DNA from: CAYMST01 sp964393115
GTDB lineage: Bacteria > Bacteroidota > Bacteroidia > Cytophagales > Cyclobacteriaceae
Length of the DNA stretch: 27,092 nucleotides
Direction: 5' to 3'
Assembly: GCA_964393115.1 (NCBI GenBank)
Contig: CAYMST010000027.1
Span: forward strand, 1 to 27,092
A program made the position numbers and the translations under genes. This document shows, piece after piece, positions 8,224 to 14,764 of the stretch. A model generated the notes under the pieces. It was given only the letters and a program-made list of their open reading frames with translations. It made no database searches and was not told where the DNA came from. Position 1 is the stretch's first letter. Each line of letters starts with the position of its first letter.

Positions 8224-8266
8224 AGCCATAGCTAAAGCAACACCCTTTAGTTATGGCTATTCTTTT
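8224..8266 (+). terminator. Terminator/attenuator directly after gvpA
   Basis: A 13-bp stem (8224-8236 with 8246-8258, one G-T pair) with a 9-nt loop is followed by ATTCTTTT. It begins 13 nt after the gvpA stop. It should stop most transcription before the accessory genes, keeping GvpA in large excess over the minor proteins, and may also protect the gvpA mRNA 3' end. Confidence 0.85.
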
Positions 8267-8350
8267 ACCCTATTCCATTTACCGATTGGCAGGAAGCGAA
8301 TATTATCCGTGCCTTCTGTGGTCGATAAGGAAGCGAAAAGTGCTAATTAG

Positions 8351-8418
8351 TGATTTTGTGAATTTCAAATAATACCATTTGTAAAGTATAAATGATGTAA
8401 CCGAGACACACAAAATCA
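8351..8418. repeat. Inverted repeat enclosing a copy of the MITE end sequence, upstream of the accessory gvp operon
   Basis: TGATTTTGTG (8351-8360) pairs with CACAAAATCA (8409-8418). Inside lies ATAATACCATTT (8369-8380), identical over 12 bases to 3955-3966 at the left end of the MITE-like element, followed by an imperfect inverse (AAATGATGTA, 8390-8399). It may be a decayed or internally deleted relative of that element. The rest of 8267-8471 shows no gene and probably holds the promoter of the next operon. Confidence 0.4.
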
Positions 8419-8471
8419 TTCGTTAAAGTAATGTTAGATGTCAGATCAGTTCCAAAATAGATTTTCATAAA

Positions 8472-9119
8472 ATGAATGGTAAACGACAGCGTACTACAGG
8501 CATAGCCAAAAAGCCTCGAAAGAAAAGCAACGGTGCTAAAACAGGTCTACCTGTTAACCCAGGTGCTCTAACCACTGAGAGCGGCATAGCTGAACCGGAG
8601 CTTTTGGAAAATGAGATGGACACGCCACTAGTTGATCCTGCTCTGTTAGAACAGGCGACACCACCTTCAGGGAGTGCGGATATGTTGGCAAGCCTGAAAG
8701 GGTTAGCCGGAACGAAAAAAAGATCAATCAAGCCGAAGACAACCATCCGAAAAAAAACGGCAGCTCCAAAACAAGAGGTAGAAAACGAAGCCATACCGCA
8801 TTCATTCAAAGGCGAAAAAGAGGAATCAACAGCAGAAATTGAAGTGACAGACCATGATGAGTACGTAACAGACTTTCCTCAAGAACCCGTGCGGTCGCTA
8901 CCTCCTCAGGTATCCCAAAAAAAGAAAACGATTCCGAAAAGGCAAGATGTCGAGGTATCTCCTGTGGTCCAAAAAAGCCAAGTTAGACTGGCGCGCAACG
9001 TCAGGGCAGAGCAAGAAGACCGCAAACGTTATGTGGATAGAATCAGGGAGGAAACCAGAGCGTACCTTTTACAATTGGCTCAAGAAAGAGAAGCACGATT
9101 AGCAAACAGAAATTATTAA
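8472..9119 (+). CDS. Basic, disordered gas-vesicle-cluster protein with a GvpC-like C-terminal helix
   Basis: 215 residues of no family recognised over its full length. Residues 1-165 are low-complexity and probably disordered, with Lys/Arg-rich patches (1-24, 81-100, 149-157) alternating with acidic stretches. Residues about 167-212 form one long charged amphipathic helix, VRLARNVRAEQEDRKR then IREETRAYLLQLAQEREARLA. The last part resembles the GvpC repeat pattern (I..ET..FL......R...A). GvpC is a helical protein that winds around the outside of the vesicle and stiffens it. The protein sits second after gvpA, the usual gvpC position in cyanobacteria. I therefore suggest a minimal GvpC analogue with one repeat and a disordered tail. 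The alternative is an unrelated assembly factor or regulator. It opens the accessory operon; gvpN follows after 22 nt. Confidence 0.6.
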   Translation: MNGKRQRTTGIAKKPRKKSNGAKTGLPVNPGALTTESGIAEPELLENEMDTPLVDPALLEQATPPSGSADMLASLKGLAGTKKRSIKPKTTIRKKTAAPKQEVENEAIPHSFKGEKEESTAEIEVTDHDEYVTDFPQEPVRSLPPQVSQKKKTIPKRQDVEVSPVVQKSQVRLARNVRAEQEDRKRYVDRIREETRAYLLQLAQEREARLANRNY

Positions 9120-9141
9120 TCATCTATTCAACACCTGCAAT

Positions 9142-10077
9142 ATGATTGATCACACTACACTAATGCCTTCAGCGGACAAAGAGTTTGTAGAGACGAGCTA
9201 TATCCAGTCCATTATGGCGCGGGCGAAAAACTATTTAGAAGCAGGTTTCCCAGTACACTTCCGTGGGCCGGCAGGAACAGGTAAGAGCACACTTGCCAAG
9301 CATCTAGCGAGTCAATTGGGACGACCGGTAGTGTTGATTCATGGTGATGAACAGATGGATACGAATAGACTCGTAGGCGGAGAGTCCGGGTATCAATTTA
9401 AAAAGGTACGTGATAACTTTATCTCTACCGTCTTGAAAGAAGAAGAAGTGATGACCAAGCACTGGAGTGAAAATCAAGTTACCAGCGCTTGTAAGCATGG
9501 CTATACACTGATATATGATGAGTTTACCAGGTCAAGGCCTGAGGCTAACAATATATTCTTATCCATCCTTCAGGACCGTCTGCTAACGCTTAACGATCAC
9601 TCCAACAGACAAGACCCTTATATCTCGGTACACAGAGATTTCAAAGCGATATTTACGAGTAACCCTGAAGAATACGCTGGAACCCATAAAACGCAGGATG
9701 CACTTCGCGACCGGATGGTCACTATAGATTTGGAGTACCCAGACTTCGATACGGAACTCAATATTGTATATAATAAAGCACGACTCCCCATGGATGTCTG
9801 CATCTTACTGACCAAGATCATCAGAACACTACGAAACCTTAAAGAATATGATAGCGCACCCACTATTCGAAGCGGCATAATGATTGCTAAAACACTCACC
9901 GTAATGGATATGGAACCGTCTGACAACATGCCTCTTTTTATTACTTACTGTCAGGATATATTGACTTCCAACGCAAGCCCGTCGATAAAAAGAAAAAATC
10001 AAGAACTGATCAAAAAAGTAATTAGCGAAATCGTAGCTTCTGAAATGAATCAAAAGTCTCGTTTTCTAGCGAGTTAA
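9142..10077 (+). CDS. gvpN: Gas vesicle AAA+ ATPase GvpN
   Basis: 311 residues. Walker A GPAGTGKST at 42-50, Walker B LIYDEF at 123-128, a sensor-like FTSNPEEYAG at 171-180, and an arginine-finger segment DALRDRM at 186-192. The block FRGPAGTGKSTLAKHLA and the HGDEQMDTNRLVGGE region are typical of GvpN, a MoxR/CbbQ-like AAA+ ATPase. GvpN is needed for vesicles to enlarge from small bicones to full cylinders. Length and domain order are normal. It follows the GvpC-like gene and precedes a small coiled-coil gene by 18 nt, in one operon. Confidence 0.96.
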   Translation: MIDHTTLMPSADKEFVETSYIQSIMARAKNYLEAGFPVHFRGPAGTGKSTLAKHLASQLGRPVVLIHGDEQMDTNRLVGGESGYQFKKVRDNFISTVLKEEEVMTKHWSENQVTSACKHGYTLIYDEFTRSRPEANNIFLSILQDRLLTLNDHSNRQDPYISVHRDFKAIFTSNPEEYAGTHKTQDALRDRMVTIDLEYPDFDTELNIVYNKARLPMDVCILLTKIIRTLRNLKEYDSAPTIRSGIMIAKTLTVMDMEPSDNMPLFITYCQDILTSNASPSIKRKNQELIKKVISEIVASEMNQKSRFLAS

Positions 10078-10095
10078 TCCTAAAAGTATGAACTG

Positions 10096-10377
10096 ATGAA
10101 CAAATACAAAGCTTCAACACCAAGGAGCCTCGGCAACAACGGTTTACGAGTCGTCCCCTCCTCTAAGTCTAGTCCGTATATGGAGTTGCATAAGCTCGAA
10201 TACAAACGCACGAATTTGAAAAATAAAAAGGAAAAAATAGTTAAGGAAATAGCACTTCTTGATGAGCAACTACAGCGAGTAGAAGTAGAAATGCATCAAA
10301 TACTAGATACGGTAAGTAGGCTAACAGCACCTGATCCCAAAACGCAACCCGATAATTCCCGTAAACTGAGATATTAG
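10096..10377 (+). CDS. Small coiled-coil protein of unknown function in the gvp operon
   Basis: 93 residues, not recognised. The N-terminus (1-27) is Ser/Pro/Arg-rich and probably disordered. Residues 28-75 form a heptad-patterned helix rich in Lys and Glu (LHKLEYKRTNLKNKKEKIV and LLDEQLQRVEVEMHQIL). The C-terminal 18 residues are polar and basic. There is no signal peptide or membrane segment. It lies between gvpN and gvpJ with short gaps (18 and 37 nt) on the same strand, so it is probably expressed with them and may help assembly or shell stability. It is not GvpG, GvpK, GvpO or GvpH by any motif I can see. Confidence 0.75.
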   Translation: MNKYKASTPRSLGNNGLRVVPSSKSSPYMELHKLEYKRTNLKNKKEKIVKEIALLDEQLQRVEVEMHQILDTVSRLTAPDPKTQPDNSRKLRY

Positions 10378-10414
10378 TCTGTCGACTATGATGGATTAGA
10401 ATAACTCAAAACAC

Positions 10415-10717
10415 ATGGAAACGAAGAGAGTACAAACACAAGGAAACTCGACCAATTTAGCGGATATCTTAGAGCGTGTACTAGACAAAGGTGTCGTCGT
10501 AGCTGGGGATATCAATGTTAATATTGCTGAAATAGAACTGATCTCGATCAAAATCAGATTAGTGGTTTGCTCTGTTGATAAAGCTCGAGAGATGGGTATC
10601 AATTGGTGGCAAAATGATCCATACCTATCTACTAACGCTAAAGACAATCAACTAATCAAACAAAATGAACAGCTGCTTCAGCGCATTGAAGACCTAGAAA
10701 AACGGTTGACACTATAA
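10415..10717 (+). CDS. gvpJ: Minor gas vesicle shell protein GvpJ (GvpA paralogue)
   Basis: 100 residues. The GvpA-like core has helix 1 DILERVLDKG, hairpin VVVAGDINVNIAEIELISIKIRLVV, then CSVDKAREMGINWW. The NWWQNDPYLS segment after helix 2 and the C-terminal coiled coil (QNEQLLQRIEDLEKRL) are the marks of GvpJ rather than GvpA; Bacillus megaterium GvpJ has the same layout. GvpJ and related minor proteins are present in small amounts and are thought to nucleate vesicles or form the conical caps. Start at ATG 10415; the ATPase gene follows after 17 nt. Confidence 0.93.
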   Translation: METKRVQTQGNSTNLADILERVLDKGVVVAGDINVNIAEIELISIKIRLVVCSVDKAREMGINWWQNDPYLSTNAKDNQLIKQNEQLLQRIEDLEKRLTL

Positions 10718-10734
10718 CTTACCAAGGCTGATTT

Positions 10735-11688
10735 ATGCATCAACACCCCTCTTTGCTCACACATTTAAATTCTGGAAAAAAGTTAGTTTTCGTTGGTGGA
10801 AAAGGAGGAGTTGGTAAAACGACTGTTTCAGCCGCATTGGCCGCCAGACTGTCAAAAGAAGGAAAGACACTTCTCATCTCGACAGACCCAGCCCATTCGC
10901 TAAGCGAAAGTCTAGACCTGCCAGTGGGTAAAAACAAGGTGGATGTAAGTGACAATTGGGAGCTATTAGAACTCAATGCGGATCAAGAATTTGAAGCCTT
11001 CAAAAAAGCACATCAGCAAGAGCTTTATACACTACTTGATACCTCATCTTATCTCGATCATGAAGATATCCATCAAATGTTGGAAGTAACCATTCCTGGA
11101 GTCGATGAAATAATGGGGTTGAAGGCCATTTCGGAACTTTTTAACAGTGGTCAATACATCACCATAATTGTTGATACCGCACCAACGGGCCATACGTTGC
11201 GATTACTCTTTTTACCAGAGTTATTAAATCAGTGGATTAAGATGATGGCTGCCTTACGATGGAAATACCGTTTTGTGCAAAAAACTTTCAAAGGCAAGTA
11301 TGACACCGACGGTGCAGATGATCTATTAATGGCATTAAAGCGTACCGTTTCTCGAATGAAAAAAATATTGATCGATGACCAAGTTTGCGAATTCATACTG
11401 GTCTCCAATCCTCAGCGAATGGTACTATCTGAGACTGTCGATTACTTAAAAACACTTCAAGCGTATCAAATACAAGCAAACCATCTGATTATCAACAGAG
11501 TGTCACCAGCCTCTATTGATCCATTTTATCAAAAAATTCACGATGATCAACAGCAGGTTATCCAACTACATAAGCAACAGTTTCCCAACCTCAACCTCAT
11601 GGAAATGCCCCTTTATCCTTACGAGTTGAAAGGCATGGCATCTATCAAGCAACTCGAAGATTTTTTCAATGAAATTCAACAAGCATAA
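10735..11688 (+). CDS. ArsA/Get3-like ATPase within the gas vesicle operon
   Basis: 317 residues of the deviant-Walker SIMIBI class: P-loop GGKGGVGKTT (21-30), switch I-like STDPAHS (49-55), and VDTAPTGHTLRLL (146-158), all hallmarks of the ArsA/Get3 family. Length matches single-domain Get3-like proteins. There is only one cysteine (C218), so neither the ArsA metalloid triad nor the Get3 zinc CXXC pair is present, which argues against arsenite export. A hydrophobic/aromatic helical stretch at about 159-186 (LPELLNQWIKMMAALRW onward) sits where Get3 has its client-binding helices. No arsB, arsR or arsD is nearby. Lying between gvpJ and gvpF, it may chaperone hydrophobic GvpA or minor shell proteins; this role is inference. 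Confidence 0.88.
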   Translation: MHQHPSLLTHLNSGKKLVFVGGKGGVGKTTVSAALAARLSKEGKTLLISTDPAHSLSESLDLPVGKNKVDVSDNWELLELNADQEFEAFKKAHQQELYTLLDTSSYLDHEDIHQMLEVTIPGVDEIMGLKAISELFNSGQYITIIVDTAPTGHTLRLLFLPELLNQWIKMMAALRWKYRFVQKTFKGKYDTDGADDLLMALKRTVSRMKKILIDDQVCEFILVSNPQRMVLSETVDYLKTLQAYQIQANHLIINRVSPASIDPFYQKIHDDQQQVIQLHKQQFPNLNLMEMPLYPYELKGMASIKQLEDFFNEIQQA

Positions 11689-11711
11689 TTGAGATATAAA
11701 CACGTACAACT

Positions 11712-12452
11712 ATGAGTCAGTTATATTTATATGGAATCGTTCCTTCAGATCAAAGTATGTCCATCGGACCAATCGGTATGAGCACCGGAGGGAGACCTGA
11801 TGAAATACAAATCAAGTCTCATAATGGACTGGGCATCGTATACGCGGAGAAGGAGATTCGTGAAGATGAGCATGTTAGACCCACACGTAAAAATTTAATG
11901 AACCATCAAAAAGTGATTGAAAAGGTTATGGAGAGCTACACCATTCTACCTTTTAGTTTCGGAACCATCGTAGAGGGTGACTCCGCTTTGAAGTCCCTTA
12001 TTGATGAGCGATCGGATGAATTCAATAAGTCTTTACAGGATATTGACGGCAAGGTAGAACTAAGTCTAAAGCTTATGTGGGAGGATATGCAACCTATATT
12101 CGAAGAGATCATGGCCGAGGATGTAGGAATCCGAGAAAAAAGGGATCAACTTTCTGGTGCTGGGTTTCACGATCAAAATGAAAAAATCACCCTGGGACAA
12201 ATGATCGAGCAAGCCCTTAACGCCAAGAAAGAACAACTTCGTCAGCATGTCATGGATTTACTTGCTCCACATGTGGTATCCCTAAAGGTGCAGAAAGATA
12301 TCACTGAATCTATGTTTGTGAACTTAGCTATCCTAGTGAATAAGCACCAGGAATCAGAAGTTGACCAAGTAGTAAATGACCTGAGCGAAAAGTGGCAGCA
12401 AAACATCACATTTAAGTACGTCGGGCCTACCGCTCCTTATAATTTTATTTGA
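11712..12452 (+). CDS. gvpF: Gas vesicle protein GvpF (GvpF/L family, copy 1)
   Basis: 246 residues. The N-terminal strand QLYLYGIV, the central PFSFGTIVE segment (about 80-88) and the C-terminal signature YVGPTAPYNFI are diagnostic of the GvpF/GvpL family. A helical region (about 140-190) links two alpha/beta domains. GvpF contacts GvpA and is found on the gas-facing side of the wall in cyanobacteria; it is thought to help assembly. I call this copy F because it stands before gvpG, the order seen in Bacillus megaterium (N-F-G-L-S). The gene starts 23 nt after the ATPase gene. Confidence 0.93.
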   Translation: MSQLYLYGIVPSDQSMSIGPIGMSTGGRPDEIQIKSHNGLGIVYAEKEIREDEHVRPTRKNLMNHQKVIEKVMESYTILPFSFGTIVEGDSALKSLIDERSDEFNKSLQDIDGKVELSLKLMWEDMQPIFEEIMAEDVGIREKRDQLSGAGFHDQNEKITLGQMIEQALNAKKEQLRQHVMDLLAPHVVSLKVQKDITESMFVNLAILVNKHQESEVDQVVNDLSEKWQQNITFKYVGPTAPYNFI

Positions 12453-12500
12453 GTACGCTAATACTTACATTTACTTGATGCTATAAACCACATATATCCT

Positions 12501-12731
12501 ATGTTTTTGATCGATGATATATTATTTGCTCCGCTAAAAGGAGTGCACAGCCTAATTAAGGTAATTCATGACAAAGTAGAAGAAGAGCTTTACAACCCTG
12601 AGAAGATTCAAGAGGACCTGATGAAGTTACAGCTGCGCTTTGAAATGGATGAAATCTCTGAGGAAGAATACGATATCCAGGAAGAGGAACTGCTTCAGCG
12701 CATGGAAGAAAGTAGATCAAGACAGAAGTAG
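12501..12731 (+). CDS. gvpG: Gas vesicle protein GvpG
   Basis: 76 residues. The opening LIDDILFAPLKGVHSLIKVIHDKVEEELYNP is the GvpG signature, followed by a charged helix with the LMKLQLRFEMDEISEEEYDIQEEELLQRM pattern, also found in the family. GvpG is a small helical accessory protein that interacts with other Gvp proteins including F/L; its exact role is unknown. The gene sits between two GvpF/L genes, 48 nt after the first and 6 nt before the second, as in other gas vesicle operons. Confidence 0.95.
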   Translation: MFLIDDILFAPLKGVHSLIKVIHDKVEEELYNPEKIQEDLMKLQLRFEMDEISEEEYDIQEEELLQRMEESRSRQK

Positions 12732-12737
12732 AGACAT

Positions 12738-13493
12738 ATGAGCACGCTTTACTATGTCTACGGAGTAATTCAAAAGGAACACGTACCTAAGTTTAAACAG
12801 AGTGTTCACACAGATATAATTGGTGCAGTCTATGAAGAAGTTCCGGCTTCTGAGTTTAGTCAAACAGCCCTCGAAACCAACTTAAAGGATGTGGGCTGGG
12901 TAAGCGAAAAAGTGGTTTGGCATCAACAGTTAGTAGCTGGTACTCAGCAGTTATGTGCAGTGGTCCCATTAAAATTTGGAAGTGTTTTTACATCCAAGTG
13001 GTTGGTTCAAAAATCGTTACTAGGAGAACAAGCCCATAACTTCATTGATAAGCTTAAGCGGATTGAGGGAAAAGAAGAGTGGGGCATCAAAATGATGAGT
13101 GATCAAGAAAAATTCTCCTTGGCGGTTGGTCATATTAATCCTGACTTAAAAGCACTCAATGAAGGGTCGAAAGAGGCTTCAGCCGGCACTTCATTTCTGA
13201 TGAAGAAAAAGAAAGAAGCACTTCAAAAAACCATTGAAAAACAAGAGATTAATCTCTTAAGACATCGACTGTATGACAAAGTCAAAGAGATCTCTTCTGA
13301 GATTGTAGAAGCTCCCTTACAAGAAAACAACCAAAGCAATGGGTTGACTAACACACTCAATTTGGCCGTATTAACATCCAAAAACGATACCCAAGAACTT
13401 CTCTCTGCTATAGAAGAAGAACAGTCTCACATGTCCAATTTTGGTGTTTCAATAGACGTTACAGGCCCCTGGCCACCTTATCATTTTGTATAA
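12738..13493 (+). CDS. gvpL: Gas vesicle protein GvpL (GvpF/L family, copy 2)
   Basis: 251 residues with the same plan as copy 1: N-terminal TLYYVYGVIQ, central VVPLKFGSVF (about 75-84), a long basic helix (about 155-185), and the C-terminal signature VTGPWPPYHFV. GvpL is described as an interaction platform for other Gvp accessory proteins in haloarchaea. The position after gvpG supports the L label. Its stop codon overlaps the next ATG (TAATG), so translation of gvpS is probably coupled. Confidence 0.93.
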   Translation: MSTLYYVYGVIQKEHVPKFKQSVHTDIIGAVYEEVPASEFSQTALETNLKDVGWVSEKVVWHQQLVAGTQQLCAVVPLKFGSVFTSKWLVQKSLLGEQAHNFIDKLKRIEGKEEWGIKMMSDQEKFSLAVGHINPDLKALNEGSKEASAGTSFLMKKKKEALQKTIEKQEINLLRHRLYDKVKEISSEIVEAPLQENNQSNGLTNTLNLAVLTSKNDTQELLSAIEEEQSHMSNFGVSIDVTGPWPPYHFV

Positions 13494-13714
13494 TGAATAA
13501 TAATGTAGATCATCCACTAACCGACTATAATCCGGACTCCGAAAAGGTCATACTTTCCGATGTGTTAGACCGTGTATTAACTACCGGAGTGACCATCACG
13601 GGAGACCTGACCATCGGTATTGCTGACGTTGACCTTATCTATTGTGGACTTAGAATTTTACTTACATCGGTAGATAAGCTAAGTGAAGAAACCGATAGTC
13701 CCACGGCTTCATGA
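13493..13714 (+). CDS. gvpS: Minor gas vesicle shell protein GvpS (GvpA paralogue)
   Basis: 73 residues: a polar N-terminus, then a GvpA-like core, LSDVLDRVLTTGVTITGDLTIG followed by IADVDLIYCGLRILLTSVDKL. The ADVDLIY..LRILL..V pattern matches GvpS of Bacillus megaterium and the related GvpM of haloarchaea better than GvpA or GvpJ. These minor proteins probably seed or cap the vesicle. The start overlaps the gvpL stop by one base and the gene's end overlaps the next start (ATGA), so three genes are tightly coupled. Confidence 0.9.
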   Translation: MNNNVDHPLTDYNPDSEKVILSDVLDRVLTTGVTITGDLTIGIADVDLIYCGLRILLTSVDKLSEETDSPTAS

Positions 13715-14430
13715 GCGTTTTACTATATTGTTTTTGCAAGGGAAACTCCCTTGACTTCAACCAAACAGGCATTGCAGGAAAACCAGTTAAACAAGTCTCC
13801 ACAACGGATATTACGGCTGTGTACAGCGAACATAGTCAGAACATATCTATAGAACCTTCAAGTTCGGATCTTGCACAACATCCGGCCGTGCTCTTTCAAC
13901 AGGTTGTACAAAAGGTGCATCAGCGATATACATCTATCCCTGTTCGGTTTCCAACTCTGCTGAATTCAACTCAGGATCTAACCCAGATCATAGAAAATCA
14001 TGCTTTTGAGCTGCACAAGCAGTTAAATACTAAAGGTAATGCTATTGAGTATTCTATACGCGCACTCATAAGGGAAAGCAAAGGCCTTATTGGTACTTCA
14101 ACGTTCCCGAAAAATCTAGCCAACTCTCCCGGAGTCAACTACTTGAAAGACAGAGAAGCTAAATTCAAATCAGTACTACAGCAAGAGTCTCATGCCCAAG
14201 CACTTGAACGTGATGTCCAAGCGTTATTTCGAAGTGACATTTCTGATTTGAAAGTTCAAGTAACTGGCGAGATAATCCGGCTTCATCTATTAGGACCAAA
14301 AGAGTGGATGCCTAATCCCAATAGCATAGAACTACTCAAAGCTAGCTTCCCAAATTTCGAGATTTATCTATCTGGTCCATTTCCCCCATTTCATTTTGTC
14401 AACGTCAAACTTTCCGCGACTACCTCTTGA
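13711..14430 (+). CDS. Third GvpF/GvpL-family protein
   Basis: 239 residues. N-terminal SVLLYCFCKGNS, central IPVRFPTLL (about 71-79) in the place of the PFSFGT block, and the C-terminal signature LSGPFPPFHFVNVKL identify a divergent GvpF/L protein. It has the least typical N-terminus of the three copies, with CFC where family members have YGI. The ATG overlaps the gvpS stop (ATGA), so it is translated with it and the stoichiometry is probably close. Clusters with three or more F/L copies occur in other bacteria, and the copies may have separate roles. It is the last gene of the gas vesicle operon. Confidence 0.9.
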   Translation: MSVLLYCFCKGNSLDFNQTGIAGKPVKQVSTTDITAVYSEHSQNISIEPSSSDLAQHPAVLFQQVVQKVHQRYTSIPVRFPTLLNSTQDLTQIIENHAFELHKQLNTKGNAIEYSIRALIRESKGLIGTSTFPKNLANSPGVNYLKDREAKFKSVLQQESHAQALERDVQALFRSDISDLKVQVTGEIIRLHLLGPKEWMPNPNSIELLKASFPNFEIYLSGPFPPFHFVNVKLSATTS

Positions 14431-14764
14431 TTTTCGACCGGTTAATTACGTGGAATGCACAATATAACTACACAAAAGAGTTGGCTTCAAAGGCGTATTA
14501 CTAGATTTCATATGATCTCTGAATGAACTTTATATAAAAGTTTAGCAATCGATTAAAAATCACCATTTATGGTGAAATGTTGCTTTTTTACCCCAGTGTA
14601 TATTTGCCTTAGCCCAGGCTTTACTGGATTTATCCCATTTAGACTTCTAGATTTTCCATCCTTATTAAACATTTTTCTACTTGATTCCGGAAATAACAAA
14701 TGTCTTTTTAGAATACCGATTCTGTAAGCACTGACCCAGCTAAACATCCAAACACTTAAAAATT
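14431..14764. other. Intergenic region between the gvp operon and the lipoprotein gene
   Basis: 334 bases. Apart from the hairpin at 14560-14575 no clear structure or coding region is seen. A minus-strand open frame (14553-14747) has no recognisable product and is rejected. The last 60 bases probably contain the promoter of the lipoprotein gene. Confidence 0.5.
14560..14589 (+). terminator. Possible terminator of the gvp operon
   Basis: TCACCA (14560-14565) and TGGTGA (14570-14575) form a 6-bp stem with a TTTA loop; a six-T run follows at 14584-14589 after an 8-nt gap. The distance to the last gvp stop is 130 nt. The gap before the T run weakens the call; the palindrome might instead be an operator. 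Confidence 0.35.

Noticed and set aside
10735..11688. Arsenite-transporting ArsA
   Set aside because: Only one cysteine, a single ATPase domain, and no arsB/arsD/arsR nearby.
14553..14747. Minus-strand open frame of 64 residues after the gvp operon
   Set aside because: No recognisable family, no clear start signal, and it lies across the region holding a likely terminator and promoter.
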